A stretch of DNA of 8,558 nt from Bacteroidales bacterium (GTDB lineage: Bacteria; Bacteroidota; Bacteroidia; Bacteroidales; UBA7960): positions 1-8,558 of the forward strand of contig PUPG01000223.1 in the NCBI GenBank assembly GCA_003553005.1. Reading direction: 5' to 3'. A program made the position numbers and the translations under genes. This document shows positions 1-6,705 of this stretch, in pieces (within the stretch, counting starts at the first letter, position 1; the number at the start of each line of letters is the position of its first letter). Under the pieces are notes generated by a model that saw only the letters and a list, made by a program, of their open reading frames with translations, was not told the DNA's origin and ran no database searches.

Positions 1-15
1 ATAAGAAGTGTAGCT

Positions 16-2574
16 ATGCCCCCTGTTGAAAGCATGAAACCCAAGTGGAAAAAAATAAGTGTTGGCATTAGTGTGCCAGAAAAATTGAACTCCTTGCCCG
101 AAATGGCCAAAAACATCTGGTGGTCGTGGAATGACGACGCACGACGACTTTTTCAGCGTATCCATCCGGAGCTCTGGGAATCCTCTCAGAAAAACCCGGT
201 GGAGATGCTGGAAGCCTTGTCGATGGAAGAATATGAGCGCCTGACTGAAGATGAGGCCTTCATGAAAAAATATGCCGAGGTGGAAAAGAAGTTTCACCGT
301 TACATGGAAGAAGGCAAAAAGAAAAAGACAAAGCAGATTGCCTATTTCTCCATGGAATACGGCCTCAATGAAAACATAAAAATATACTCCGGCGGTCTCG
401 GCGTGCTGGCCGGTGACTTCCTGAAGCAAGCCAGCGACGACAATGTGGATATGGTTGGGATTGGTCTGCTGTACCGTTACGGCTACTTCACACAGAGCCT
501 GTCAGTGCACGGAGAGCAGCTGGACACCTACCATCCGCATGACTTTGCCCGGATGTTTGCCAAACCGGTACGCGACAAGGAAGGCAAGCGGGTGAAGATC
601 AGCATTGGATTTCCCGGCCGCACCCTGCACGCGCGCGTATGGCGAATTGACGTGGGAAGGGTGCCGCTCTACCTGCTTGATACCGATATTTCGGAAAATC
701 AGCCGGTGGACCGATTTGTCACACACCAGCTCTATGGCGGCGATTGGGAAAACCGGTTCAAGCAGGAGTTCCTCCTGGGCATTGGCGGAATCCGTCTGCT
801 TGATGCGCTTGGCTTGCAACCGGATGTGTACCATTGCAATGAGGGCCACGCGGCCTTTACCGGCTTGGAGCGTTTGCGAAAGTATGTCCAGGAAGACAAA
901 CTCAGTTTCCACGAAGCACAGGAAGTTGTACGTGCCAGCAGTCTGTTTACCACGCACACGCCAGTTCCGGCTGGCCACGACTTCTTCAGCGAAGACATGC
1001 TGCGTACCTACATGCCACATTACGCCGACCGGCTTGGCATTAGCTGGGAAGCCTTCATGGGTCTGGGCAAAATGAATCCGCAGAACCACGAGGAAGATTA
1101 CTCCATGAGTGTACTGGCGGCCAAACTGGCGCGGCACGTCAATGGGGTGAGCCTTATCCACGGCAAGGTGTCGCGGAATATGTTCAAGGACCTTTATCCC
1201 GGCTATTTCCCGGATGAAATCCATATCGGACATGTCACCAACGGGGTCCATTATGGCAGCTGGACCGCCGGTGACTGGCAGGAGCTTTATCGCAAGACCT
1301 TTGGCAAGGACTTCCTGAAAAATATCAGCAGTCCACGTGACTGGGAGAAGATTCATGACGTGCCGGACAAGCAACTCTGGGACCTGCGCAACAAGAACAG
1401 GAAGAACCTGTTGCAGTACATCGAGCGCAGGATGCTGCAAAACCTGTCGCGCCGCCAGGAAACCCCGCGCAAAATCTATCAGCTGATGGATGCAGTGGAT
1501 GACAAGGCACTGACCATCGGTTTTGCCCGCCGCTTCGCCACCTATAAGCGAGCCCACCTGCTCTTTAACGACCTGGAACGCCTCTCGCGCATCGTGAATG
1601 ACCCAGACAGACCGGTCCAGTTCATCTACGCCGGAAAGGCACACCCTGCCGATAAAGCCGGACAGGAACTGATCAAACATATCCTGGAGATTAGCCGCAG
1701 GAAGGAATTCCTCGGAAAGATCATCTTCCTCGAGGATTACGACATGGAGCTGGGCCGTGAGCTGGTCAAAGGCGTGGATATCTGGCTGAACACGCCTACC
1801 AGACCACAGGAAGCATCAGGTACCAGTGGACAGAAAGCTGTCCTGAATGGTGTGATGAACTTCAGCGTGCTGGATGGCTGGTGGGCAGAAGGCTATGTGG
1901 AGGAAGCTGGCTGGCAGCTCAAGGAAGAGAAGACCTTTGAAAACCAGGAGTTCCAGAACGAGCTGGATGCAGAGATGCTCTACGCCACCCTGGAAACTGA
2001 GATTGCGCCGATGTTCTATGACCGCAATGAGAATGGCTTGCCGGAAGAGTGGGTCCGTTGGATCAAGAACAACATCGCCCGCATTGCGCCGCATTACACC
2101 AACAAGCGGATGATGGACGATTATTTCAATCAATATTATCACACCTTGTTTGATGCTTCCGAACGCTTCCACCAGGACGATTTTAAGCTGGCCCGGGCAA
2201 TGGTGTATTGGAAGAACAAGGTGTTGCGTGCCTGGGATACCATCCAGGTCGTGGACAAGAAACTGTTGAGCAATTCCGGCAAGGAGCTGAAGCTGGGTGA
2301 CCTCTTCCTGGCAGAACTCACCCTTGAGGTACAGGACCTGAAAGACTCCGACTTTGGCGTGGAGGTGGTCTTTGCCCAGAAATCGCCGGGCGGTGACCGC
2401 GAGATGATCTCCGTGTATGAGATGGAACAGGTGAACAGCGAGAAGGGACAGGTTACGTTCAAGTCGGAAGTGCCTGCGCAGCGCACCGGGGACTTCAATT
2501 ACGCCTTCCGCATGTTTCCCAAACATCCGGAACTCGCTCACCGGCAGGATTTCAACCTGATCAAGTGGATTTAA
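16..2574 (+). CDS. glgP: Alpha-glucan phosphorylase (glycogen/maltodextrin phosphorylase, GT35, DUF3417-containing type)
   Basis: Cytoplasmic PLP-dependent enzyme that removes terminal glucose from alpha-1,4-glucans with phosphate, giving glucose-1-phosphate for glycogen or maltodextrin breakdown. The 852-residue protein opens with a DUF3417-type region at about residues 20-85 (IWWSWNDDARRLF). The phosphorylase fold follows, with SGGLGVLAGD at 125-134, NEGHAAF at 275-281 and RRFATYKRA at 505-513. The PLP-binding motif is EASGTSGQKA, with the Schiff-base lysine at K607, followed by SVLDGWW. The Q before the lysine replaces the M of the classical SGMKA motif; I recall this as normal in this subfamily. 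A beta-rich tail closes the protein from about 760. Length and motifs look complete and intact. An in-frame ATG at 34 (MKPKWKK) is an alternative start; no Shine-Dalgarno separates the two. It appears to be transcribed separately from fabG, since a probable terminator follows. Confidence 0.95.
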   Translation: MPPVESMKPKWKKISVGISVPEKLNSLPEMAKNIWWSWNDDARRLFQRIHPELWESSQKNPVEMLEALSMEEYERLTEDEAFMKKYAEVEKKFHRYMEEGKKKKTKQIAYFSMEYGLNENIKIYSGGLGVLAGDFLKQASDDNVDMVGIGLLYRYGYFTQSLSVHGEQLDTYHPHDFARMFAKPVRDKEGKRVKISIGFPGRTLHARVWRIDVGRVPLYLLDTDISENQPVDRFVTHQLYGGDWENRFKQEFLLGIGGIRLLDALGLQPDVYHCNEGHAAFTGLERLRKYVQEDKLSFHEAQEVVRASSLFTTHTPVPAGHDFFSEDMLRTYMPHYADRLGISWEAFMGLGKMNPQNHEEDYSMSVLAAKLARHVNGVSLIHGKVSRNMFKDLYPGYFPDEIHIGHVTNGVHYGSWTAGDWQELYRKTFGKDFLKNISSPRDWEKIHDVPDKQLWDLRNKNRKNLLQYIERRMLQNLSRRQETPRKIYQLMDAVDDKALTIGFARRFATYKRAHLLFNDLERLSRIVNDPDRPVQFIYAGKAHPADKAGQELIKHILEISRRKEFLGKIIFLEDYDMELGRELVKGVDIWLNTPTRPQEASGTSGQKAVLNGVMNFSVLDGWWAEGYVEEAGWQLKEEKTFENQEFQNELDAEMLYATLETEIAPMFYDRNENGLPEEWVRWIKNNIARIAPHYTNKRMMDDYFNQYYHTLFDASERFHQDDFKLARAMVYWKNKVLRAWDTIQVVDKKLLSNSGKELKLGDLFLAELTLEVQDLKDSDFGVEVVFAQKSPGGDREMISVYEMEQVNSEKGQVTFKSEVPAQRTGDFNYAFRMFPKHPELAHRQDFNLIKWI

Positions 2575-2589
2575 TTGGGTTTTCGCGGA

Positions 2590-2597
2590 TAAGTTTG
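2590..2597 (+). promoter_or_regulatory. Possible Bacteroidota-type -7 element (TAAGTTTG)
   Basis: TAAGTTTG matches the Bacteroidota housekeeping -7 consensus TAnnTTTG exactly, 16 bp after the glgP stop. No TTTG or TTG lies at the expected distance of about 19 bp upstream, and a probable terminator follows about 45 bp downstream. It may therefore be a chance match in AT-rich sequence. It is listed because it is the only exact match I noticed in this gap. Confidence 0.2.
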
Positions 2598-2640
2598 TAA
2601 CTTCATCGCAAAATAAGCTTATCACTAAAACAAATGAAAC

Positions 2641-2665
2641 GAAATGCCCCAAACGGGGGTTTTTC
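2641..2665 (+). terminator. Probable intrinsic terminator after glgP
   Basis: A CCCC/GGGG hairpin with a 5-nt loop (stem 2647-2650 with 2656-2659, plus a G-T wobble at 2646/2660) runs into five Ts at 2660-2664. Past one T-T mismatch the stem can extend through GAAA (2641-2644) and TTTC (2662-2665). It lies 66 bp after the glgP stop in the right orientation to end that transcript. The GC core is short, so strength is uncertain. Confidence 0.55.
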
Positions 2666-2713
2666 TACACACAGGAGGATGATAATTTTCACGGGGTGCT
2701 CAGACTAAGCAGG

Positions 2714-2770
2714 CTATTGGCTATTGGCTATTGGCAAGAAAGCCAAAAGCTAAAAGCCAACAGCCAATAG
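2714..2770. repeat. Inverted array of 7-bp units (CTATTGG x3, spacer, CCAAWAG-like x4)
   Basis: Three exact head-to-tail copies of CTATTGG (2714-2734) are followed by an 8-nt spacer, CAAGAAAG (2735-2742). Four units of the reverse-complement type then follow: CCAAAAG, CTAAAAG, CCAACAG and CCAATAG (2743-2770). The outer 10 bp (2713-2722 with 2762-2771) pair perfectly. Pairing continues inward with two A-opposed mismatches and one G-T wobble, so the whole array can fold into one long hairpin. There is no T-run after it, so it does not look like a standard terminator. It lies between the glgP terminator and fabG. I do not see further copies in the window, so its function is unknown. Confidence 0.85.
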
Positions 2771-2808
2771 CAGTCATGTTAAAAGCATAAATATCACATA
2801 ACCAATAA

Positions 2809-2824
2809 TTTGTAAAATTACAAA
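2809..2824. promoter_or_regulatory. 16-bp palindrome directly upstream of fabG (possible operator)
   Basis: TTTGTAA-AA-TTACAAA is a perfect inverted repeat with 7-bp arms and a 2-bp centre, ending 3 bp before the fabG ATG. Its left arm overlaps a TTTG that could be the end of a degenerate Bacteroidota -7 element (ATAATTTG, 2805-2812). It could be a repressor site over the fabG promoter, but AT-rich palindromes of this size can arise by chance. Confidence 0.3.
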
Positions 2825-2827
2825 CAC

Positions 2828-3574
2828 ATGAAAATTCTGGAAGGAAAAACAGCCCTGATAACGGGTGGATCCCGTGGGATTGGTAAGGCCATCGCCGTCG
2901 CATTTGCCGAAACAGGCGCAAACGTGGCCTTTTCTGACCTGGCCTACGATGACCAGGCAAAAGAACTGGAAAAGGAGCTTGCGGCTCTTGGCGTAAAAGC
3001 CAAAGGCTATGCTTCGGATGCAAGTAACTTTGCAGATAGCGAGCACCTGGTCAAGGAAGTGGTGGACGAATTTGGACAAATCGACATCCTGGTGAACAAC
3101 GCTGGCATAACCCGTGATACGCTGATGATGCGCATGACGGAAGAGATGTGGGATGACGTGCTGCGCATCAACCTGAAGTCTGCGTTTAACCTGTGCAAGG
3201 CAGCCCAGCGCTACATGCTGAAGCAACGCCAGGGCAGCATCATCAACATGAGCTCGGTCGTTGGTATTGGTGGGAATGCCGGTCAGGCCAACTATGCTGC
3301 ATCCAAGGCCGGGATGATCGGCTTCACCAAGTCCCTGGCACAGGAAATCGGTGCGCGGAATGTCCGTGTAAATGCCATCGCACCAGGCTTCATCGAAACC
3401 GAGATGACGGCCAAACTGCCGGAAGACGTGAAGAAACAGTGGGCGGAACAAATCCCATTAAAGCGGGCAGGAAAACCCGAAGACGTTGCCAACATGGCCA
3501 TATTCCTGGCTTCAGACATGGCCTCGTATGTCACCGGACAGGTGTTTACCGTCTGCGGTGGCATGAACAAATAG
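2828..3574 (+). CDS. fabG: 3-oxoacyl-[acyl-carrier-protein] reductase
   Basis: Cytoplasmic NADPH-dependent short-chain dehydrogenase that reduces 3-oxoacyl-ACP to 3-hydroxyacyl-ACP, the first reduction in each cycle of type II fatty-acid elongation. The 248 residues form a classical SDR Rossmann protein: cofactor motif TGGSRGIG at 12-19, NNAG at 90-93, and the catalytic tetrad N115, S143, Y156 and K160 (YAASK). The GFIETEMTAKL and VTGQVFTVCGGMN stretches are FabG-like, and the ending is of Bacteroidota type. Length is normal for the family. The ATG directly precedes MKILEGKTALITGG, the expected N-terminus. There is no recognisable ribosome binding site, as usual in this phylum. recF begins 19 bp downstream, so co-transcription is likely. 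Other SDR oxidoreductases are possible, but the overall match to FabG is strong. Confidence 0.92.
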   Translation: MKILEGKTALITGGSRGIGKAIAVAFAETGANVAFSDLAYDDQAKELEKELAALGVKAKGYASDASNFADSEHLVKEVVDEFGQIDILVNNAGITRDTLMMRMTEEMWDDVLRINLKSAFNLCKAAQRYMLKQRQGSIINMSSVVGIGGNAGQANYAASKAGMIGFTKSLAQEIGARNVRVNAIAPGFIETEMTAKLPEDVKKQWAEQIPLKRAGKPEDVANMAIFLASDMASYVTGQVFTVCGGMNK

Positions 3575-3593
3575 TCCAAACGATGATATCATC

Positions 3594-4721
3594 ATGATGT
3601 ATTGCCAGCAGCTTAGTGTGGTGCAGTTCAAAAACCTGCCGGATCTCAAGGTGGAGCTCTCACCTAAGTTCAATTGTTTTGCCGGTCACAATGGGGCCGG
3701 CAAAACAAACCTGCTGGACGCCATATATTACCTTTCCTTTTGCAAGAGTTTCACCAACCCTGTGGATTCGCAAAACATCGCCTTTGGAAAGGATTTTTTC
3801 GTGATCCAGGGTGAATACCGCGTGAACGGGAGAACCGACAGCTTGTATTGCGGACTGAAACGGGGACAACGAAAGGTCTTCAAGAGGAATAAAAAGGAAT
3901 ATGACCGGCTCTCTGACCACATTGGCTCCTATCCCCTGGTGTTGCTGAGTCCGGCCGACAGCCGGCTGATCCTCGGTGGCAGCGAGGAGCGGCGCAAGTT
4001 TGTGGATGGCGTCATTTCCCAATACAACAAGGAATACCTGTACAAGCTGATCGCCTACAACAAAGCCCTGCAACAGCGCAATGCCCTCCTGAAGATATTC
4101 GCAGAAAAAAGGCGCTTCGACAGGGAGGCCCTTGCCATCTGGGATGAGCAACTGATCGAACACGGCCAGTTCATTCACCAGGAGCGCACCGGTTTCTTTA
4201 CCTCCTTCTTGCCCGTATTTCGCGAATACTATGCCTTTCTTAGCCACGAAAACGAGGAAACAGACATCACCTACGACACGAACCTGGCCAAGAAAGACCT
4301 CCGGTCGCTGCTTGAGGAAGCCCTGGAAAAAGACCGGATCGCCCAATATACCACGGCAGGCATCCACAAGGATGACCTCTCCTTCCTCATTCACAATGAG
4401 CCCGTAAAGAAGTTTGGCAGCCAGGGACAGCAAAAATCATTCATCATCGCCCTCCGGCTCGCCCAGTTCGTGTTTACAAAAAAGATCAAGGGGCTTGACC
4501 CGATGCTGCTCTTTGATGATATTTTTGACAAACTGGACGAATCCAGGGTAACCCAGTTGATGAAACTGGTGAGTCGCGAAGATTTTGGGCAGGTCTTTGT
4601 GACAGACACGCATCCGGAACGGCTTGAAAGACTATTTGACAGCATACCGTCAGAATGCAAGCTTTTTGAAATGGCAGGCGGGAGCATTGCAAACGCCAAA
4701 ATTCTGAATCAGTCATCCTAA
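3594..4721 (+). CDS. recF: DNA replication and repair protein RecF
   Basis: ABC-type ATPase of the SMC/Rad50 group that, with RecO and RecR, loads RecA onto gapped DNA during recombinational repair and restart of stalled forks. In the 375 residues the Walker A is GHNGAGKTN at 31-39, the family signature FGSQGQQKS at 274-282, Walker B LLFDDIFDKLD at 305-315, and TDTH at 337-340. The central lobe, including LLSPADSRLILGGSEERRKFVD at about 117-138 and helical sequence to about 215, is characteristic of RecF rather than RecN or Rad50. There are two adjacent ATGs at 3594 and 3597, which differ by one residue. A GATGATATCATC palindrome (3582-3593) abuts the start. The DUF721 gene starts 11 bp after the stop. 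The gene is complete, with no damage seen. Confidence 0.95.
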   Translation: MMYCQQLSVVQFKNLPDLKVELSPKFNCFAGHNGAGKTNLLDAIYYLSFCKSFTNPVDSQNIAFGKDFFVIQGEYRVNGRTDSLYCGLKRGQRKVFKRNKKEYDRLSDHIGSYPLVLLSPADSRLILGGSEERRKFVDGVISQYNKEYLYKLIAYNKALQQRNALLKIFAEKRRFDREALAIWDEQLIEHGQFIHQERTGFFTSFLPVFREYYAFLSHENEETDITYDTNLAKKDLRSLLEEALEKDRIAQYTTAGIHKDDLSFLIHNEPVKKFGSQGQQKSFIIALRLAQFVFTKKIKGLDPMLLFDDIFDKLDESRVTQLMKLVSREDFGQVFVTDTHPERLERLFDSIPSECKLFEMAGGSIANAKILNQSS

Positions 4722-4732
4722 TCACTCCGCAA

Positions 4733-5023
4733 ATGGCCCAAACCAACACGCGTCCGCTTGGAGAACTCATCCGGGAGGTGCTGAAAAGGCATCGTCTCGA
4801 TGGAAAAATTACGGAAACGCGCATCATGGCATCCTGGGAAAAGGTCATGGGCACGCACATTGCCCGCTACACCGAGAACGTCTCCGTGCGGCAGGGCAAG
4901 CTGACCGTCTGGCTCCGGTCGTCAGTCCTGCGCAACGAATTGGAATATGCGCGCGAGAAGATCATCCGGAAAATCAATGAAGAGCTCGGCGAGGAGATTG
5001 TGCGCGATGTGGTGTTCAGGTAA
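4733..5023 (+). CDS. DUF721-family protein, DciA-like (probable replicative helicase loading factor)
   Basis: Small 96-residue protein that is essentially only a DUF721 domain. It shows a helical N-terminus (LGELIREVLKRHRL), then the family hallmark WEKVMG with W35 and G40, then GKLTVWLRSSVLRNEL at 55-70, and a helix-strand ending in IVRDVVFR. DUF721 proteins include DciA, described as the ancestral loader of the DnaB replicative helicase in bacteria lacking DnaC/DnaI. By analogy this would act at replication forks, but that role is inferred. The extended tail seen in some DciA proteins is absent. It sits 11 bp after recF, a replication/repair neighbour. Its last 8 bp overlap the 3' end of the opposing 316-residue gene. 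Confidence 0.8.
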   Translation: MAQTNTRPLGELIREVLKRHRLDGKITETRIMASWEKVMGTHIARYTENVSVRQGKLTVWLRSSVLRNELEYAREKIIRKINEELGEEIVRDVVFR

Positions 5024-5966
5024 GGGCGGCCATTAGCTCCACCTCCAGCCTGCTTTTCCGGATCCGCTGCACAAGGGCCCTGGCCTGACCCTTATCCTGG
5101 TAGCATGCAGCCGTTTCCTCATCAACAAAGACCTTGACCTCTTCTCCGAAACAATCCGTGAGCACCAGCACTTTTTGGGCAAACCCATCCGTGAAGACAA
5201 GTTCTTCCACCCGGTCGACAGCAAAGGAATAGGTGTTTCCAGGCGCATAACACGGATGCTCCGGTTCCAGTAAGTAATACCCTTCCGATGCGAATTTGTC
5301 GACCCGGCAGGTGATCTGCTGACCCTTCCGGAAGCCATAATGGTGGTAGTATTTCTTGCGAAGCAGGTGCTTATTGCCTGAGGCATCTTCCAGGATATAA
5401 TAACGCTGCCCATCATCCGGGTTGAGCATTTCGTCTGCGATGGTAAACACATAAGATCTGCCAGGCTGCAGGTCAGGATGTTTCACTTCCTCGCCGGCAA
5501 CCACGAGGAAAAGCTTTCCTTTCTTGATGCGTTTCACCTTGCAGGGGATGTGTGCGGGCGGATTTTCCCACAATGCGGCATCGTAAGTCCTTACTTTCCA
5601 GGTGTGATGGAATACATCACGGACAATGAAAAAGCGTTCGTCCTGGTTGATGATGTTTTTGCGGTGGCCTTTACGTTCCAGCGCAAAATCGTAGATCTGA
5701 CCTTCTTTGTAATGCGGATGCTCGGGCTCCAGGAACATCCGGCCGTTGCAATTGATCTTGTCCACGCGGCAGGATACCGATTGTCCGGGTGCAAATCCGT
5801 AATCTTCATAAAACCCTTTGGGAAGCAAAATTTTATAGCCATTGGGATCCTCCATCACGAACCACGCTTCATCCTCGGCCAGGGATACGACTTTCAAGAC
5901 ACGAAAGGTATACCATTGCCCTTCCGTGAGGCGTGCATTGGGGATATTGATCTTTTTTATGGTCAT
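5016..5966 (-). CDS. Unrecognised protein with four tandem OB/S1-like modules
   Basis: I do not recognise this 316-residue protein. It has no signal peptide or membrane segment and is probably cytoplasmic. It reads as four modules of about 77 residues. Each opens with GxxYxF or GxWYxF (G16, G89, G169, G243) and ends in a strand-rich stretch aligned at CRVDK (C66), CKVKR (C142), CRVDK (C220) and the Cys-less ALVQRI (about 297). Three linkers share HPx[YL]xxGxxY (H83-P84, H163-P164, H237-P238). Modules 1 and 3 are most alike (YGF at 56-58 and 210-212, LEPEHP at 79-84 and 233-238), as are 2 and 4, so an ancestral pair seems to have been duplicated. The alternating hydrophobic strands suggest small beta-barrels of OB or S1 type, which often bind RNA or single-stranded DNA; that is inference. 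It starts 5 bp after the pncA stop and is probably co-transcribed with it. Confidence 0.85.
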   Translation of the reverse strand: MTIKKINIPNARLTEGQWYTFRVLKVVSLAEDEAWFVMEDPNGYKILLPKGFYEDYGFAPGQSVSCRVDKINCNGRMFLEPEHPHYKEGQIYDFALERKGHRKNIINQDERFFIVRDVFHHTWKVRTYDAALWENPPAHIPCKVKRIKKGKLFLVVAGEEVKHPDLQPGRSYVFTIADEMLNPDDGQRYYILEDASGNKHLLRKKYYHHYGFRKGQQITCRVDKFASEGYYLLEPEHPCYAPGNTYSFAVDRVEELVFTDGFAQKVLVLTDCFGEEVKVFVDEETAACYQDKGQARALVQRIRKSRLEVELMAALT

Positions 5967-5971
5967 GGCAA

Positions 5972-6577
5972 TCAGATGGCGTTGGACTGGATGATTTTGC
6001 CGCCTTTTTCCTGTATGGACGCTTTCATGGAAGCAAAGCCATCGGGGTCGATCGGACGGGTCGCATCTTCTACGAGGTAAGTTTCAAAACCCTCCCTGAT
6101 GGCATCCAACACCGTGAATGCCACACAGAAATCCCCTGCAAGTCCGGTCACATAAACGGTATCCACACCTTTACCCTTCAAATAGTCTGCAAGTCCTGTG
6201 CTTTTCTTCCTGCCATTGTCGAAGAATCCACTGTAACTATCAATTTCCGGGTCAAGGCCCTTGCGGAAGATGGCTTCAACGGATTGCATATCGAGCTCTT
6301 CAGCAAAAGCAGCACCTTTTGAGCCCTGGACGCAATGGTCCGGCCAGAGGATCTGCTCCAGTCCGCCAAGGGTCGTGTGGTCAAATGGCTTTTTACCCGC
6401 ATGGGCAGAGGCAAAGCTGCCATGATTCGCGGGATGCCAATCCTGGGTAGCCACCACCAACGGAAAGGCTTGCTGCATGTTGTTGATTACCGGAATCACC
6501 TGGTCACCATCGGGTACCTGCAACGCGCCGCCTGGCAAAAAGTCATACTGGACGTCTACAATGAGTAAAGCACGCAT
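5972..6577 (-). CDS. pncA: Nicotinamidase (nicotinamide deamidase)
   Basis: Cytoplasmic isochorismatase-fold hydrolase that converts nicotinamide to nicotinate and ammonia, feeding NAD salvage. Counting from the ATG chosen here (201 residues), it begins MRALLIVDVQYDFLPGGAL. The catalytic triad is D8, K106 (FRKG) and C151 (GDFCVAFT). Metal-site residues are D46, H48 and H52 (QDWHPANHGSF) with H67 nearby. WPDHCVQG at 78-85 and the LAGDFCV region are typical of PncA and set it apart from other isochorismatase-like proteins. An in-frame TTG at 6595 would add six residues (MKNIQL), but the ATG places the N-terminus where the family normally starts. pncB lies 128 bp upstream on the same strand, and PncA's product is PncB's substrate. 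The 316-residue repeat protein follows after 5 bp. Confidence 0.95.
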   Translation of the reverse strand: MRALLIVDVQYDFLPGGALQVPDGDQVIPVINNMQQAFPLVVATQDWHPANHGSFASAHAGKKPFDHTTLGGLEQILWPDHCVQGSKGAAFAEELDMQSVEAIFRKGLDPEIDSYSGFFDNGRKKSTGLADYLKGKGVDTVYVTGLAGDFCVAFTVLDAIREGFETYLVEDATRPIDPDGFASMKASIQEKGGKIIQSNAI

Positions 6578-6705
6578 AAGCTGAATATTTTTCAAAATGT
6601 TTAAATGGTTGAAAAGTTGAAATGCCTGGCCTTGGTTTCGTAAGACGAGCCATTATCCGGCTTTTCAGGGCATGGGATCAACGGCGTGGATGCTATTGTA
6701 CCATG

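Noticed and set aside
502..1680. Long open frame (392 codons) antisense to glgP, and similar ones at 1816-2652 (minus) and opposite pncB at 7237-8097 (plus)
   Set aside because: Each lies wholly or almost wholly inside a clearly identified gene on the other strand. The translations show no recognisable domains, and long antisense frames are common opposite codon-biased genes.
2671..2708. AGGAGG followed by a 9-codon frame starting ATGATAATT
   Set aside because: The AGGAGG directly abuts the ATG with no spacing, which would not work for initiation, and the peptide is too short and featureless to support.
2688..2710. CACGGGGTGCT resembles the 5' part of a TPP riboswitch
   Set aside because: The remaining conserved parts, such as CTGAGA and the CTGAT...GATAAT...AGGGA region, are absent. 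The heptad array follows instead, and fabG is not a thiamine gene. At most this is a chance match or a decayed remnant.
3582..3593. 12-bp palindrome GATGATATCATC just before recF
   Set aside because: About two 12-bp perfect palindromes are expected by chance in a window of this size, and the site lies within a probable operon where no promoter is needed.
5478..6080. Open frame of 200 codons on the plus strand across the repeat-protein/pncA boundary
   Set aside because: It is a shadow of two minus-strand genes. Its opposing frames contain intact motifs and repeats, while this one has none.
6578..6705. 128-bp gap between pncB and pncA examined for promoters, hairpins and small genes
   Set aside because: Only weak items were seen: a 4-bp AGCC/GGCT stem near 6650-6665, and no exact TAnnTTTG on the minus strand. 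Nothing was strong enough to annotate.
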